A DNA stretch of 64,000 bases from Streptococcus pantholopis. Lineage in GTDB: Bacteria > Bacillota > Bacilli > Lactobacillales > Streptococcaceae. The position numbers and the translations under genes were made by a program. Below the pieces are notes generated by a model, which did no database searches, was not told the DNA's origin, and saw nothing but the letters and a program-made list of their open reading frames with translations. The DNA lies in the NCBI RefSeq assembly GCF_001642085.1, contig NZ_CP014699.1, forward strand, positions 372,001-436,000, in the 5' to 3' direction. Positions 47,092 to 58,064 of the stretch are shown piece by piece (within the stretch, counting starts at the first letter, position 1; each line of letters opens with the position of its first letter).

Positions 47092-48177
47092 ATGACAAAA
47101 AGACTTTTAATTTTAGAAGACGGAACTGTTTTTACCGGAACGGCTTTTGGTGCTGATCTTGATGTCACTGGTGAGATTGTTTTTAATACTGGTATGACCG
47201 GCTATCAGGAATCCATTACCGATCAGTCTTACAATGGACAGATTTTAACCTTCACCTATCCTTTAGTTGGTAATTATGGTATCAACCGTGATGATTATGA
47301 ATCGATTTTGCCAACCTGCAAGGGAGTGGTTGTGCGGGAACACGCACGAAGGGCCAGCAACTGGCGGACACAGATGACTTTAGATGAGTTTTTAAAAGCT
47401 AAGCACATTCCGGGAATTGCCGGGATTGACACCAGGGCTCTGACAAAAATTATCCGTCGGCATGGCACGATGAAAGCGACCATGGCCAGTGTCGGTGATG
47501 ATTTGGACCATTTGAAAGATCAGCTGCGGGCAACTGTTCTGCCAACCAACAATGTGGAGCAAGTGTCCGCAAAAACGGCTTACCCGGCACCAGGTATTGG
47601 TAAGAATATTGTTTTGGTGGATTTTGGTCTGAAGCATTCTATTCTTCGTGAATTTTCTAAACGGAACTGCAATGTGACTGTGGTGTCTCATAATATTACA
47701 GCTGAGGAAATTTTACAGCTTGCACCGGACGGTGTCATGCTCTCAAACGGTCCGGGCAATCCTGAGGATGTTCCTTATGCTGCTGAGATGATACGGGGAA
47801 TTCAAGGGAAGATTCCGATTTTTGGTATTTGCATGGGACACCAGCTTTTTAGTTTAGCAAATGGGGCCAAAACCTATAAAATGCCCTTCGGCCACCGCGG
47901 TTTTAACCATGCCGTTCGAGAAATTGCTACCGGGCGTATCGATTTTACCAGTCAAAATCACGGTTATGCTGTTGAACGTGATACTTTGCCGGACTGCCTG
48001 CTGGTGACCCATGAAGAAATCAATGACCGGACTGTTGAGGGCGTGCGCCACCGTGATTATCCGGCATTTTCTGTCCAATTTCATCCTGATGCCGCACCGG
48101 GTCCGCATGATGCCAGCTATCTTTTTGATGAGTTTTTAGAATTGATAGATGCTTTTAAACAAAATCAAAAAAACTGA
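47092..48177 (+). CDS. carA: Carbamoyl-phosphate synthase small subunit
   Basis: 361 residues. N-terminal CarA domain ([25 protein letters not shown]) and class-I glutamine amidotransferase domain with GICMGHQLF (nucleophile Cys about 246) and '[15 protein letters not shown]' (His/Glu region with D in place of the usual E of HPEA). SD AAGGAGAAG. 122 bp separate it from carB. Confidence 0.96.
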   Translation: MTKRLLILEDGTVFTGTAFGADLDVTGEIVFNTGMTGYQESITDQSYNGQILTFTYPLVGNYGINRDDYESILPTCKGVVVREHARRASNWRTQMTLDEFLKAKHIPGIAGIDTRALTKIIRRHGTMKATMASVGDDLDHLKDQLRATVLPTNNVEQVSAKTAYPAPGIGKNIVLVDFGLKHSILREFSKRNCNVTVVSHNITAEEILQLAPDGVMLSNGPGNPEDVPYAAEMIRGIQGKIPIFGICMGHQLFSLANGAKTYKMPFGHRGFNHAVREIATGRIDFTSQNHGYAVERDTLPDCLLVTHEEINDRTVEGVRHRDYPAFSVQFHPDAAPGPHDASYLFDEFLELIDAFKQNQKN

Positions 48178-48299
48178 CAGATCAATTTTTATCAGATCCA
48201 AAAGAGCTGTTCAGTTCATCTTTAGCACAGTGCGGATTCAGTCTTGGGACGGCAGATGAACAAAAAAGATTGAACAAAGGAAGAAAACAGAGGTAAGCA

Positions 48300-51200
48300 A
48301 TGCCAAAACGTACAGATATTCAAAAAATTATGGTAATCGGTTCAGGTCCTATCGTCATCGGTCAGGCTGCTGAATTTGACTATGCAGGGACTCAGGCCTG
48401 TCTGGCTTTGAAAGAAGAAGGCTACAGTGTGGTTCTTGTCAATTCAAATCCTGCCACGATTATGACTGATAAAGAGATTGCAGATCAAGTCTATATTGAA
48501 CCTATCACAATTGAATTTGTTACCAGAATCCTGCGTAAAGAGCGTCCGGATGCTCTTTTGCCTACCTTAGGAGGGCAGACAGGACTAAATATGGCTATGG
48601 AATTGGCTAAAGCCGGTATCCTTGATGAGCTGGGTGTAGAGCTTTTGGGAACAAAGCTGTCTGCCATTGACCAGGCAGAGGACCGGGATTTGTTCAAACA
48701 GCTTATGGAAGAGCTCGATCAGCCTATTCCCGAATCGGAAATTGTCAACAGTGTGGCAGAAGCGCTGGATTTTGCAGAAGCTATCGGCTATCCAGTCATT
48801 GTTCGCCCGGCCTTTACTTTGGGCGGAACTGGCGGCGGTATGTGCAGCAATGCTGAAGAACTTCGTGAGATTGCCGGCAACGGTCTTAAGCTGTCTCCAG
48901 TGACGCAGTGCCTGATTGAACGGTCGATTGCTGGATTTAAGGAAATTGAATACGAAGTGATGCGCGACAGTGCTGATAATGCTCTTGTCGTCTGCAATAT
49001 GGAGAATTTCGATCCGGTTGGTATTCATACAGGCGATTCCATTGTTTTTGCGCCGACCCAGACACTGTCTGATATTGAAAATCAGCTGCTGCGCGATGCC
49101 AGCCTCAGTATCATCCGCGCACTTAAAATTGAAGGCGGCTGCAATGTTCAGCTGGCTCTGGATCCCAAAAGTTTTAAATACTATGTGATTGAAGTGAATC
49201 CCCGTGTTTCCCGTTCCTCGGCTCTGGCTTCAAAAGCAACCGGTTATCCGATTGCAAAATTAGCGGCAAAAATTGCTGTTGGACTGACACTGGATGAGAT
49301 GACTAATCCGGTTACAGGAACCACTTATGCTCTGTTTGAGCCGGCTCTTGACTATGTTGTGGCTAAGATACCGCGCTTTCCTTTTGATAAATTCGAGCGA
49401 GGCGAGCGCCGTTTGGGGACGCAAATGAAGGCGACCGGAGAAGTCATGGCTATTGGCCGCAATATTGAAGAAAGTTTGCTGAAAGCCTGCCGTTCCTTAG
49501 AAATTGGCCTTTATCACAACGAAATGCCGGAATTGAGCGAAGTCAGCGATGATGCACTTTTTGAAAAAATCGTTAAGGCCCAGGATGATCGGCTTTTCTA
49601 CGTATCAGAAGCTATCAGGCGTGGTTTTGCTATTTCCGAAATTGCCGATTTGACTAAAATTGATCTCTTTTTCTTAGATAAACTGCTGCATATTTTTGAA
49701 CTTGAACAAGAACTGCTGGCGTCTCAGGGGGACGCAGAAGTGTTGAGAAAAGCCAAAAGCTACGGCTTTTCGGATCGCAAAATTGCTGATTTGTGGCAGA
49801 TTACTCCGGAGCAGCTGCGCGCTTTCCGCTTAGAGCATAAGCTTGTCCCGGTTTATAAGATGGTGGATACCTGTGCGGCTGAATTTACGTCAGAAACGCC
49901 TTATTTTTACTCAACCTATGACTGGGAAAATGAATCTGTTCGTTCTGACAAGGAGTCTGTTATCGTATTGGGTTCAGGTCCGATTCGTATCGGCCAGGGA
50001 GTGGAATTTGACTACGCTACGGTCCATTCAGTCAAAGCCCTCCAGGCAGCCGGTTACGAAGCCATTATCATGAATTCAAATCCGGAAACCGTTTCAACCG
50101 ACTTTTCAATCTCAGATAAACTGTATTTTGAACCTTTAACCTTTGAGGATGTCATGAATGTCATTGAACTGGAACAGCCTAAAGGGGTCATTGTTCAATT
50201 CGGCGGTCAGACAGCTATCAATTTAGCTGAGCCTTTAGCGAAGGCCGGTATCAAGATTCTGGGAACACAGGTGGCTGATTTGGATCGTGCTGAAGACAGA
50301 GACCTTTTTGAAAAAGCCCTTAAAGAACTTGATATTCCTCAGCCGCCTGGTCAAACAGCTACTAATGAGCAGGAGGCCCTGCAGGCTGCCCGCAAAATCG
50401 GTTTCCCGGTTCTTGTACGCCCATCGTACGTTTTAGGCGGCCGGGCTATGGAAATTGTCGAAAATGAGGAAGACCTGCGGTCATACATGCGAACAGCGGT
50501 TAAGGCCAGTCCGGAACACCCAGTGCTGGTTGATTCTTACCTTGTCGGCCGGGAATGTGAAGTGGATGCCATTTCTGACGGGCAAAATGTCCTGATTCCG
50601 GGGATTATGGAGCATATCGAACGTGCCGGTGTGCATTCGGGAGATTCTATGGCAGTTTATCCGCCTCAGACCCTGTCCTCATCCCTTCAGGCAACAATTG
50701 CAGACTATACGAAACGCTTAGCATTGGGACTTAATTGTATCGGCATGATGAATATCCAGTTTGTCATTAAAGATGAAACGGTTTATGTTATCGAGGTCAA
50801 TCCGCGCGCCAGCCGGACAGTACCCTTCCTGTCAAAAGTCACCGATATTCCTATGGCGCAGGTAGCTACTCAGCTGATCTTGGGCGCTAAGCTCCCTGAC
50901 TTGGGCTTTGAAGACGGTCTGTATCCAGAGAGCCCCCATGTCCATGTCAAGGCACCAGTCTTCTCGTTTACGAAACTGGCCAAAGTGGACAGCTTGCTTG
51001 GACCGGAGATGAAATCAACCGGCGAAGTGATGGGGTCGGATCTGACGCTCGAAAAAGCCCTTTATAAGGCTTTTGAAGCTTCTTATTTTCATCTGCCTGC
51101 ATTTGGCAATGTTATCTTTACGATTGCTGATGACACAAAAGCAGAAGCCCTTGCTTTAGCCCGCCGTTTTGCTAATGTCGGTTACAGCATTTTTGCGACA

Positions 51201-51479
51201 GCAGGGACAGCTGACTATTTTCGAGAAAATGGTTTAGAGGCCGTTTTGGTCAATAAACTGGGAGAGGATGACGAGAATGATATTCCGGCTTTGGTCCGCC
51301 GAGGTAAGGTCCAAGCGATTATTAATACGGTCGGCAATAAGCGAACCTTTGACGAAGACGGGCAGACCATCCGCAGTTCAGCCATTGAACACGGAGTTCC
51401 GCTCTTTACAGCCATCGATACAGCAGCGGCTATGATTCGTGTACTGGAAAGCAGAAGTTTTCTGACTCAGGCCATCTAG
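48300..51479 (+). CDS. carB: Carbamoyl-phosphate synthase large subunit
   Basis: 1059 residues, the normal length. Two homologous ATP-grasp halves: [20 protein letters not shown] (about 10-30) and [20 protein letters not shown] (about 554-573), each with [11 protein letters not shown] / [11 protein letters not shown]. The C-terminal MGS-like domain (about 930-1059) is the regulatory site. SD AGAGGTAAG. Terminator at 51519-51563. Confidence 0.98.
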   Translation: MPKRTDIQKIMVIGSGPIVIGQAAEFDYAGTQACLALKEEGYSVVLVNSNPATIMTDKEIADQVYIEPITIEFVTRILRKERPDALLPTLGGQTGLNMAMELAKAGILDELGVELLGTKLSAIDQAEDRDLFKQLMEELDQPIPESEIVNSVAEALDFAEAIGYPVIVRPAFTLGGTGGGMCSNAEELREIAGNGLKLSPVTQCLIERSIAGFKEIEYEVMRDSADNALVVCNMENFDPVGIHTGDSIVFAPTQTLSDIENQLLRDASLSIIRALKIEGGCNVQLALDPKSFKYYVIEVNPRVSRSSALASKATGYPIAKLAAKIAVGLTLDEMTNPVTGTTYALFEPALDYVVAKIPRFPFDKFERGERRLGTQMKATGEVMAIGRNIEESLLKACRSLEIGLYHNEMPELSEVSDDALFEKIVKAQDDRLFYVSEAIRRGFAISEIADLTKIDLFFLDKLLHIFELEQELLASQGDAEVLRKAKSYGFSDRKIADLWQITPEQLRAFRLEHKLVPVYKMVDTCAAEFTSETPYFYSTYDWENESVRSDKESVIVLGSGPIRIGQGVEFDYATVHSVKALQAAGYEAIIMNSNPETVSTDFSISDKLYFEPLTFEDVMNVIELEQPKGVIVQFGGQTAINLAEPLAKAGIKILGTQVADLDRAEDRDLFEKALKELDIPQPPGQTATNEQEALQAARKIGFPVLVRPSYVLGGRAMEIVENEEDLRSYMRTAVKASPEHPVLVDSYLVGRECEVDAISDGQNVLIPGIMEHIERAGVHSGDSMAVYPPQTLSSSLQATIADYTKRLALGLNCIGMMNIQFVIKDETVYVIEVNPRASRTVPFLSKVTDIPMAQVATQLILGAKLPDLGFEDGLYPESPHVHVKAPVFSFTKLAKVDSLLGPEMKSTGEVMGSDLTLEKALYKAFEASYFHLPAFGNVIFTIADDTKAEALALARRFANVGYSIFATAGTADYFRENGLEAVLVNKLGEDDENDIPALVRRGKVQAIINTVGNKRTFDEDGQTIRSSAIEHGVPLFTAIDTAAAMIRVLESRSFLTQAI

Positions 51480-51518
51480 AGCCTGTTTGACAGTATTTAC
51501 CTATTCTGATATTTTTAA

Positions 51519-51563
51519 AGACAGCTCTGCCTGACGAGGTTGATCCGGCAGGGCTGTTTTTCT
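51519..51563 (+). terminator. Terminator of the pyrimidine operon
   Basis: ACAGCTCTGCC (51521-51531) pairs with GGCAGGGCTGT (51547-51557), one mismatch, then TTTTTCTT. Confidence 0.88.
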
Positions 51564-51665
51564 TACAAAACTGTAAGGTCATAACTGTATTTATCCGCTA
51601 TACTAAATGTAGCAGGGAAGTGAACAAGCTGTTCATAAAATCTCTTTAAACCAGTCAGAATTTTC

Positions 51666-51720
51666 TTGACAAGAGGTCAAAAAGATTATATACTTGTTCT
51701 AATGATGTAATACAGTTGTA
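51666..51720 (+). promoter_or_regulatory. Promoter and possible operator of the ABC efflux operon
   Basis: TTGACA (51666-51671), 17-bp spacer, TATACT (51689-51694): close to consensus. The dyad ATACAGTTGTAT (51709-51720) lies between the expected start site and the SD AGGAGG and may bind a repressor. Confidence 0.65.
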
Positions 51721-51731
51721 TAGGAGGCACT

Positions 51732-52970
51732 ATGGCTAAGAAGAGAAGTAGTAAGAAATTAAGCAAAAGAACAAAAGGAATAATCTGGGGAGCCGCAGCC
51801 GCCTGTGTCCTGATTATTGGTCTTATATTGTATCTGCAGCAGGCAAGCTCGCAGTCTAATTCTGTATCTAAGGAATATTCTTTGGTTAATGCTGCAGAAG
51901 GCAGTGTGAACTCGACGACCTTATTGTCAGGAACAGTTAAAGCGACTTCAGAGCAGTATGTCTACTTTGACAGCAGTAAGGGAACACAGGCAACAGTCAA
52001 TGTATCTGTAGGCGATCAGGTAACTGCCGGCCAGCAGCTGGTTCAGTATGACGCAACAGCAGCTCAGGCAGCCTATGACAGTGCTGTCAGATCAGCCAAT
52101 AAAATTGCCCGTCAGATCGAGTATCTGAAAACATACGGCAATCTGCCGACAACAGAAAGTTCAGTGGATGAAGAAACAGGGGAGGCCACAACAACTACAG
52201 TTCCTCCGACACAGCAGGCCACAGCTAGCTATAATCAGCAGCTGCAAGATCTTAACGATTCTTATGCGGATGCTCAAAGTGAAATTGCTAAAGCTCAGGA
52301 AGCACTCAATCAAACAATTATTACCAGTGACGTTACTGGGACAGTTGTTGAAGTGAATCATGATGTTGATCCATCCTCAAAAGAAAGCCAAACCTTGGTT
52401 CATGTTGTTACAGAAGGACAGCTGCGGATTGAAGGAACTTTGACAGAATATGATTTGGCTAATATCAGCAATGGTCAGCAAGTCAAAATCACTTCTAAAG
52501 TTTACCCTGATCAAGAGTGGACGGGAACGATTTCCCATATTTCAAATTACCCTAAGGAAGGAAATGCTGGAAACACAGCGAATGCTGCTTCTGGAAGTTC
52601 CGGATCGTCTGGCAGTTCAAGCGGAGCCAGCTATGAATACAGGGCTGACATTACCAGCCCCTTAAACGAATTGAAACAAGGGTTTACTGTTTCTGTTGAA
52701 GTGGTAAATGATACGAAGCATATTTTGGTGCCGCTGATGGCAATTGTCAATGAAGGAAAGAAAAACTATGTCTGGGTTTATGACGATAGTTCTTCTAAAA
52801 TAAAAAAGGCCGAAGTCAGTTTGGGGAGTGCTGATGCCAAATCACAAGAAATTACAGGTGGTTTAGAGCTTGGGCAAATCATTATCGAAAATCCTGATAA
52901 GGACTTTCAGGACGGTCAAAAAATTGAGAATACCGTGTCAGGAGATACCGATTCTGCTAAAGACAAGTAA
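51732..52970 (+). CDS. Efflux RND/MacA-type periplasmic adaptor subunit
   Basis: 412 residues, membrane-fusion protein of a MacAB/YknXYZ-like system. Transmembrane anchor at about 16-38 (KGIIWGAAAACVLIIGLILYLQQ), barrel-sandwich hybrid around an interrupted coiled coil (about 110-195, with a Thr-rich insert TTTTVPPTQQ), 'IITSDVTGTVVEVNHDVDPSS' and a beta-barrel domain. A Gly/Ser-rich stretch (about 285-300) precedes 'YRADITSPLNELKQGFTVSVEV'. It probably couples the ABC permease to export of a peptide, lipid or drug. Confidence 0.9.
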   Translation: MAKKRSSKKLSKRTKGIIWGAAAACVLIIGLILYLQQASSQSNSVSKEYSLVNAAEGSVNSTTLLSGTVKATSEQYVYFDSSKGTQATVNVSVGDQVTAGQQLVQYDATAAQAAYDSAVRSANKIARQIEYLKTYGNLPTTESSVDEETGEATTTTVPPTQQATASYNQQLQDLNDSYADAQSEIAKAQEALNQTIITSDVTGTVVEVNHDVDPSSKESQTLVHVVTEGQLRIEGTLTEYDLANISNGQQVKITSKVYPDQEWTGTISHISNYPKEGNAGNTANAASGSSGSSGSSSGASYEYRADITSPLNELKQGFTVSVEVVNDTKHILVPLMAIVNEGKKNYVWVYDDSSSKIKKAEVSLGSADAKSQEITGGLELGQIIIENPDKDFQDGQKIENTVSGDTDSAKDK

Positions 52971-52981
52971 GAGGTGAAGAG

Positions 52982-53692
52982 ATGACAAAGGACAGAAAAC
53001 AGTTGATCAGCCTGCATCATATCACCAAATCCTATAAAAACGGCGATCAAGAATTACAAGTCTTAAAAGGGATAGACCTGACAGTTGATGAAGGAGAATT
53101 CTTAGCTATCATGGGTCCTTCCGGTTCAGGAAAATCCACTTTGATGAATATTATCGGTCTGCTTGACCGGCCGACTTCGGGTGACTACAGTTTAAACAGC
53201 AATCAGGTTGAAAAACTGACAGATAAAAAACTGGCAGCGGTTCGCAATGAAGAAATCGGTTTTGTTTTCCAGCAATTCTTCCTGCTTTCAAAATTAAACG
53301 CTCTGCAAAATGTTGAGCTGCCTTTAATATATGCAGGAGTGGGTGTCGGTCAGCGCCGAAAGCTGGCCCAGCAGTTTTTAGAGAAAGTTGAACTGTCTGA
53401 CCGCATCAAACATCTGCCGTCCGAACTATCCGGGGGTCAAAAGCAAAGAGTCGCTATTGCTCGGGCTCTGGTCAATGATCCGGCTATTATTCTGGCGGAT
53501 GAACCAACCGGTGCTCTTGATACTAAAACCGGTCAGCAGATTATGGAGCTCCTGACAGAGCTCAATCAGGAAGGCAAAACCATCATTATGGTAACGCATG
53601 AGCCTGAAATTGCCGATTTTGCTAAGCGCCGGATTGTTATCCGAGACGGAGAAATTAGTGCCGACACTACAGATAGTGTCAGAATTGACTAA
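52982..53692 (+). CDS. ABC transporter ATP-binding protein (MacB/LolD type)
   Basis: 236 residues. Walker A GPSGSGKST (about 41-49), Q-loop FVFQQFFLL, signature LSGGQKQRVAIARAL, Walker B IILADEPTGALD, H-loop MVTHEPE. The 'GALDTKTGQQIMELL' ending is typical of MacB-class ATPases. SD AAGAGGTGAAGAG. Confidence 0.94.
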   Translation: MTKDRKQLISLHHITKSYKNGDQELQVLKGIDLTVDEGEFLAIMGPSGSGKSTLMNIIGLLDRPTSGDYSLNSNQVEKLTDKKLAAVRNEEIGFVFQQFFLLSKLNALQNVELPLIYAGVGVGQRRKLAQQFLEKVELSDRIKHLPSELSGGQKQRVAIARALVNDPAIILADEPTGALDTKTGQQIMELLTELNQEGKTIIMVTHEPEIADFAKRRIVIRDGEISADTTDSVRID

Positions 53693-53702
53693 GGAGGGAA
53701 AA

Positions 53703-54944
53703 ATGGAAAACTGGAAATTTGCCCTTAGTTCAATTATGGGGCATAAGATGCGTTCTTTCTTGACTATGCTGGGGATTATTATCGGTGTGGCTTCTGTTGT
53801 TCTTATTATGGCTTTGGGGAGAGGGCTGCAGAACGGGATTAATAATGAAGTTTACCAAAGACAAAAAAACTTAAATGTCTACTATAAAACAGCTGAACAA
53901 AAAAAAGCTGAAGAAGACCCATTTTATTCTGGCAGTATTGATAATTTATCAGAAGAAGCACCAACCTTAAAAGAAGAGTGGGTGCGGCAGATAGCACAAA
54001 ATACTGATGGGGTTTCCGGTTACTATATTACAAACAGTACCACCTCTGCTCTGTCTTATGGGAAAAAAACAATTGATAACGTTAATATAACAGGAATTAA
54101 CGGGACCTATCTCTCTATTCAGAAATTCAAGATTGTATCAGGACGCGCTTTTACTGATACTGATTACCGAACGTTTGCCCGGATTATGATGCTGGAAGAA
54201 CGTTTGGCTAAACAGCTTTTCGGAGACAGTGAATCTGCCTTGAATCAGGTTGTGGATTTAGCAGATAAAAATTATTTAGTGGTGGGTGTTTACAAGGATG
54301 AAGATGCCAATAGTTCTTACAATCCTACATCAGGCGGCAATGCTATCATGACCAATACTCAGCTGGCCAGTGAATTTGGTGTTCAGGAGAATGACCAAAT
54401 TTATTTTCATATTGATGATGTCAACCAAGCCAATACAATCGGTAAACAGGCTGGTGCTGAGCTGACTAAATTATCAGGTGCCAGAGATGGTTTTTATGAA
54501 AATTTCAATATGGATGCTATTATCGAACAAGCCAATCAAATAGCTGGTATGTACACACTGGCCTTTGGTGTAATTGCCGGAATCTCCCTGCTTGTGGGCG
54601 GTATCGGTGTGATGAACATTATGCTGGTTTCTGTAACCGAGAGAACTCGGGAAATTGGCTTGCGTAAAGCATTAGGAGCCACACGCGGGAAAATACTGAG
54701 CCAGTTTTTGATCGAGTCCATGGTTTTAACCATTTTAGGCGGCTTTATCGGCCTGCTTTTGGCTTATGCCGGTGTTCAGGCTTTAAAAGCCCCTTTGAAA
54801 GCCCAGCAGATTATCCCGGAAGTGTCGCTTCAGGTTGTTGTTATCAGTATTATCTTCTCAGCATTTATCGGAATTGTTTTTGGAATTTTGCCTGCCAATA
54901 AAGCAAGCAAGCTGAACCCGATTGAAGCTTTACGGTACGAATAA
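53703..54944 (+). CDS. MacB-type ABC transporter permease
   Basis: 413 residues from ATG 53703 (AAGGAGGG SD). First helix at about 20-42 (FLTMLGIIIGVASVVLIMALG), MacB-PCD extracellular domain at about 45-275, then an FtsX domain with three helices (GVIAGISLLVGGIGVMNIMLVSVTERTREIGLRKALGATRG at about 280-320). A frame open back to 53598 lies in the preceding ATPase gene and is rejected. The stop is followed after 5 bp by a repeat array. Confidence 0.93.
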   Translation: MENWKFALSSIMGHKMRSFLTMLGIIIGVASVVLIMALGRGLQNGINNEVYQRQKNLNVYYKTAEQKKAEEDPFYSGSIDNLSEEAPTLKEEWVRQIAQNTDGVSGYYITNSTTSALSYGKKTIDNVNITGINGTYLSIQKFKIVSGRAFTDTDYRTFARIMMLEERLAKQLFGDSESALNQVVDLADKNYLVVGVYKDEDANSSYNPTSGGNAIMTNTQLASEFGVQENDQIYFHIDDVNQANTIGKQAGAELTKLSGARDGFYENFNMDAIIEQANQIAGMYTLAFGVIAGISLLVGGIGVMNIMLVSVTERTREIGLRKALGATRGKILSQFLIESMVLTILGGFIGLLLAYAGVQALKAPLKAQQIIPEVSLQVVVISIIFSAFIGIVFGILPANKASKLNPIEALRYE

Positions 54945-54949
54945 TTGGG

Positions 54950-55288
54950 GAATTGAACACGCCCTAAAATCCTAGTGAAAAAGATGGCTGTCAGCGTGAT
55001 GCCAGCATCACTTGCCATCCCCTATTTTCATACGGATTTTTAACGGGCTTTGTATCTTGTGAATTGAACACGCCCTAAGCTCTTTGCAAAAAAGATAGTC
55101 TTCCCTTGAGTCTTTAGTGACTCAGCGGTCAGCCTTCTATTTTTGCTGAGAGCTTTTAACGGGCTTTGTATCTTGTGAATTGAACACGCCCTAAGAGCTG
55201 TGCAAAAAAGATAGCCTGTCCTAGAGCCTTGCGGCTCTTCGTCCAGTCTCCTATTTTTGCTTTGCTCTTTTAACGGGCTTTGTATCTT
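54950..55288 (+). repeat. Tandem array of three dispersed repeats filling a whole gap
   Basis: Units 54950-55058 (AATCC type, apical GTGATG/CATCAC), 55061-55174 (AGCTC arms, apical GAGTC/GACTC) and 55177-55288 (AGAGC arms, apical GAGCC/GGCTC), all forward, with 2-base spacers (gt). Outer ends are identical (GAATTGAACACGCCC, ACGGGCTTTGTATCTT). Starts 5 bp after the permease stop and ends just before the SD of the next gene. The best locus for comparing subtypes. Confidence 0.93.
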
Positions 55289-55306
55289 GTTGTTAAAGGG
55301 AGTGAG

Positions 55307-55900
55307 ATGTCTTATCATACTTGGCAGAGAATTTTTAAATTAATCGGCTGGCTGTCTCTTTTTGCAACGGTTGCTTTTCTTGTTTATCTGTTTAAAGGTT
55401 TAAATATTTTAAACAATCCGGATGCCTTAACTAAGCTTTTGCAGGAACGTCTTGTTTTAGGTGCTTTGCTTTTTTTCCTGCTGCAGATTGTTCAGGTTGT
55501 TATTCCAATTATACCAGGCGGTGTGACAACGGTTGTCGGTTTTTTGACCTTTGGTCCGCTGCTTGGTTTTATTCTGAATTATCTGGGTATTGTGGTTGGC
55601 AGTGTCATTTTGTTTGCTCTGACACGTCATTTCGGCAGGCAATTCATCTTTCTATTTGTGACAGAAAAGCAATTTCACCACTACGAAAAAATGCTCTTTA
55701 CACCGACTTATGAAAAATTTTTTATTTTAAATATGCTCTCTCCCGTTTCACCGGCTGATATCATGGTTATGGTGACAGGGCTCACCAGTATGTCATACAG
55801 CCGTTTTATCAGGATTATCCTGCTCTGTAAGCCATTTTCTATTGTAGCCTATGGGTATTTTTGGATTTACGGCGGCCGGCTGTTAAAGAAACTGTTATAA
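55307..55900 (+). CDS. TVP38/TMEM64 family membrane protein
   Basis: 197 residues, DedA/VTT-domain type with several hydrophobic segments. 'QIVQVVIPIIPGGVTTVVGFLTFGPLLGFILNYLGIVVGSVILFALTRHFGR' (about 63-113) is the conserved VTT region; 'MLSPVSPADIMVMVTGLTSMSY' follows. Related proteins act as lipid scramblases. ATG 55307 has GGGAGTGAG as SD. A strong terminator follows. Confidence 0.88.
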   Translation: MSYHTWQRIFKLIGWLSLFATVAFLVYLFKGLNILNNPDALTKLLQERLVLGALLFFLLQIVQVVIPIIPGGVTTVVGFLTFGPLLGFILNYLGIVVGSVILFALTRHFGRQFIFLFVTEKQFHHYEKMLFTPTYEKFFILNMLSPVSPADIMVMVTGLTSMSYSRFIRIILLCKPFSIVAYGYFWIYGGRLLKKLL

Positions 55901-55945
55901 AAAACAGAGGTGTCAAGAAAAAAACTTGACACCTCTGTTTTTTAT
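55901..55945 (+). terminator. Strong terminator overlapping the rpsP promoter
   Basis: AAAACAGAGGTGTCAAG (55901-55917) and CTTGACACCTCTGTTTTTT (55925-55943) pair perfectly over 17 bp. The right arm contains the TTGACA of the next promoter. Confidence 0.95.
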
Positions 55946-55953
55946 GCTACAAT
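55926..55953 (+). promoter_or_regulatory. Promoter of rpsP
   Basis: TTGACA (55926-55931), 16-bp spacer, TACAAT (55948-55953) with TGC extension. The -35 is part of the preceding terminator stem. Confidence 0.8.
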
Positions 55954-56024
55954 AGATAAGACGGGTTTACCAGAAGCTGGTAACTTGATTCACTATTTTA
56001 CATTTAGAAAAGAGATTTTAATAC

Positions 56025-56297
56025 ATGGCAGTAAAAATTCGTTTAACACGCATGGGTTCTAAGAAGAAACCTTTCTATCGTATCAATGTAGCTGATTCCC
56101 GCTCTCCGCGCGATGGCCGTTTCATCGAAACTGTCGGCACTTACAATCCGCTTGTTGAAGACAATCAAGTAACACTGAAAGAAGAACGTATTCTTGACTG
56201 GTTGTCTAAAGGGGCTCAGCCTTCAGATACTGTTCGCAGTATTCTTTCAAAAGCAGGGATTATGCAAAAATTCCATGAATCAAAATTCAAAAAATAA
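56025..56297 (+). CDS. rpsP: 30S ribosomal protein S16
   Basis: 90 residues, [35 protein letters not shown]..., full bacterial S16. First gene of the rpsP-KH-(tRNA)-rimM-trmD block. SD AAAAGAG. Confidence 0.98.
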   Translation: MAVKIRLTRMGSKKKPFYRINVADSRSPRDGRFIETVGTYNPLVEDNQVTLKEERILDWLSKGAQPSDTVRSILSKAGIMQKFHESKFKK

Positions 56298-56306
56298 TGT
56301 AAGCTT

Positions 56307-56546
56307 ATGGATACTATCGAAAATCTGATTATTGCGATTGTGAAACCTTTAATTTCACAGCCTGATTTATTTACAATCAGGATTCAGGACACTCCGGACT
56401 TCCTTGAGTATCATCTGGATTTGGATACTCGGGATATCGGCCGGATCATCGGCAAAAAAGGCCGTACAATCACAGCAATAAGATCAATTGTTTATTCAGT
56501 CCCTACTCAAGGGAAAAAAGTAAGGCTGGTTATTGACGAAAAATAA
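56307..56546 (+). CDS. khpA: KH-domain RNA-binding protein KhpA
   Basis: 79 residues, one KH domain with the GxxG loop in [16 protein letters not shown] (about 49-64). KhpA with KhpB is reported to bind RNAs affecting cell division in pneumococcus. It starts 9 bases after rpsP. Confidence 0.93.
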   Translation: MDTIENLIIAIVKPLISQPDLFTIRIQDTPDFLEYHLDLDTRDIGRIIGKKGRTITAIRSIVYSVPTQGKKVRLVIDEK

Positions 56547-56637
56547 GTTTTTCTGTTTTTAGCACTGTCTCTGATGGAAAGTTTTTACTGGCTTGAATTG
56601 GAGGCAGTGTAAAATAGAATACTTTTTTGTTGAGCTC

Positions 56638-56666
56638 TTGACAAAAACGAGTGATTGACCTAAAAT
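56638..56666 (+). promoter_or_regulatory. Promoter of the tRNA-Gln gene
   Basis: TTGACA (56638-56643), 17-bp spacer, TAAAAT (56661-56666). Confidence 0.75.
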
Positions 56667-56679
56667 AGTAGGTGAGCTT

Positions 56680-56751
56680 TGGGGTATAGCCAAGCGGTAA
56701 GGCAAGGGACTTTGACTCCCTCATGCGTTGGTTCGAATCCAGCTACCCCAG
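56680..56751 (+). tRNA. tRNA-Gln (TTG anticodon)
   Basis: 72 nt with a full cloverleaf: acceptor TGGGGTA/TACCCCA, anticodon stem-loop AGGGACTTTGACTCCCT with TTG, T-loop GGTTCGAATCC. U1-A72 pairing is typical of tRNA-Gln. CCA is not encoded. Confidence 0.97.
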
Positions 56752-56763
56752 TGAAAGTCTTTT

Positions 56764-56790
56764 GACAGGCCTGGCCTGTCTTTTCTTTTG
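56764..56790 (+). terminator. Terminator of the tRNA-Gln transcript
   Basis: GACAGGCC/GGCCTGTC with a one-base loop as written (effectively shorter stem), then TTTTCTTTT. Confidence 0.85.
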
Positions 56791-56833
56791 CATTAGAGGT
56801 TAATGAGCAAAACTAAGCACAGCGGAGCAGAAA

Positions 56834-57352
56834 ATGAACTATTTTAATGTCGGAAAAATTGTTAATACTCAAGGGCTTCAAGGGGAAATGAGGGTACTTA
56901 GTGTCACTGATTTTGCTGAGGAGCGTTTCAAAAAGGGAGCTGTTCTGGCTCTGTTTGATGATCAAGACCGTTTTATCAGAGATGTAGAGATTGCCAGCCA
57001 TCGTCAGCAAAAAAATTTTGATATTATCAAGTTTAAAGGGCTGTATCATATCAATGATGTGGAACAGTATAAAGGATTTTCACTGAAAGTTGCCCAAGAC
57101 AATCTTTCGGAACTCGAGGAGGGTGAATTTTATTATCATGAAATCATCGGTCTTGACGTTTATGAAGAGGATGTGTTTATTGGACGTATCTCAGAAATTC
57201 TCCAGCCCGGTGCTAATGATGTCTGGGTTGTTAAGCGTAAAGGCAAGCGGGATTTGCTGCTTCCTTATATTCCGTCAGTAATCCTAAATGTCGACAGCAA
57301 AGCCGGCCGTGTGACTGTTAATCTTTTGGAAGGACTGGATGATGAAAATTGA
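56834..57352 (+). CDS. rimM: Ribosome maturation factor RimM
   Basis: 172 residues: N-terminal beta-barrel ([35 protein letters not shown]) and C-terminal PRC-barrel (about 95-172, [14 protein letters not shown]...[14 protein letters not shown]). Binds S19 during 30S assembly. It overlaps trmD by 14 bases. Confidence 0.96.
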   Translation: MNYFNVGKIVNTQGLQGEMRVLSVTDFAEERFKKGAVLALFDDQDRFIRDVEIASHRQQKNFDIIKFKGLYHINDVEQYKGFSLKVAQDNLSELEEGEFYYHEIIGLDVYEEDVFIGRISEILQPGANDVWVVKRKGKRDLLLPYIPSVILNVDSKAGRVTVNLLEGLDDEN

Positions 57353-58064
57353 TATCTTAACCCTTTTTCCTGAGATGTTTGCGCCTTTAGAACATTCTAT
57401 TCTCGGTAAAGCCAAAGATAAGGGTCTGCTGGAAGTTCATTACCATAATTTCCGCCAACAGGCAGAGAATGCCCGCCATGTTGATGACGAACCATATGGC
57501 GGCGGACAGGGAATGCTGCTGCGAGCTCAGCCTGTCTTTACTGCTGTCGAAAACATAAAAGCAGAGCACCCGCGAATTATTTTGCTGGATCCCGCCGGAA
57601 AGCCCTTCAGTCAGGCTTATGCAGAGGAACTGGCAGAAGAAAAAGAACTCATTTTTATTTGCGGCCATTATGAAGGTTTTGATGAACGTATTAAGACCTT
57701 AGTGACGGACGAGATTTCTCTGGGGGATTTTGTTTTGACCGGAGGGGAGCTGGCTGCCATGGCTGTCATAGATGCGACTGTCCGCCTGCTTCCCGATGTT
57801 CTTGGGAAAACGGCCAGTCATCAGGACGATTCTTTTTCAACTGGTTTGCTGGAATATCCCCAGTATACCCGTCCATACGATTTTCGGGGCTTGCAAGTTC
57901 CGGATGTCCTGCTGAGCGGCCATCATGAAAATATCCGCCGTTGGAGGCTGGAGCAGAGTCTGCGGAAAACCTATGAAAGACGGCCCGATTTGCTAAAAGA
58001 CGCTCAGTTATCGGATGAGGCTGAGAAGCTTCTGGCTAAGATTAAAAAAGAAGCCCTAGAATAA
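57339..58064 (+). CDS. trmD: tRNA (guanine(37)-N1)-methyltransferase
   Basis: 241 residues, SPOUT-fold knot. [13 protein letters not shown], '[18 protein letters not shown]' (about 51-68), '[12 protein letters not shown]', '[26 protein letters not shown]'. The first codon ATG 57339 is followed by a second ATG, 57342. SD within rimM (GGAAGGA). Confidence 0.97.
   Translation: MMKIDILTLFPEMFAPLEHSILGKAKDKGLLEVHYHNFRQQAENARHVDDEPYGGGQGMLLRAQPVFTAVENIKAEHPRIILLDPAGKPFSQAYAEELAEEKELIFICGHYEGFDERIKTLVTDEISLGDFVLTGGELAAMAVIDATVRLLPDVLGKTASHQDDSFSTGLLEYPQYTRPYDFRGLQVPDVLLSGHHENIRRWRLEQSLRKTYERRPDLLKDAQLSDEAEKLLAKIKKEALE

Noticed and set aside
48585..49028. Minus-strand open frame of 147 codons inside carB
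   Set aside because: Antisense shadow of a highly conserved gene, without SD or family resemblance.
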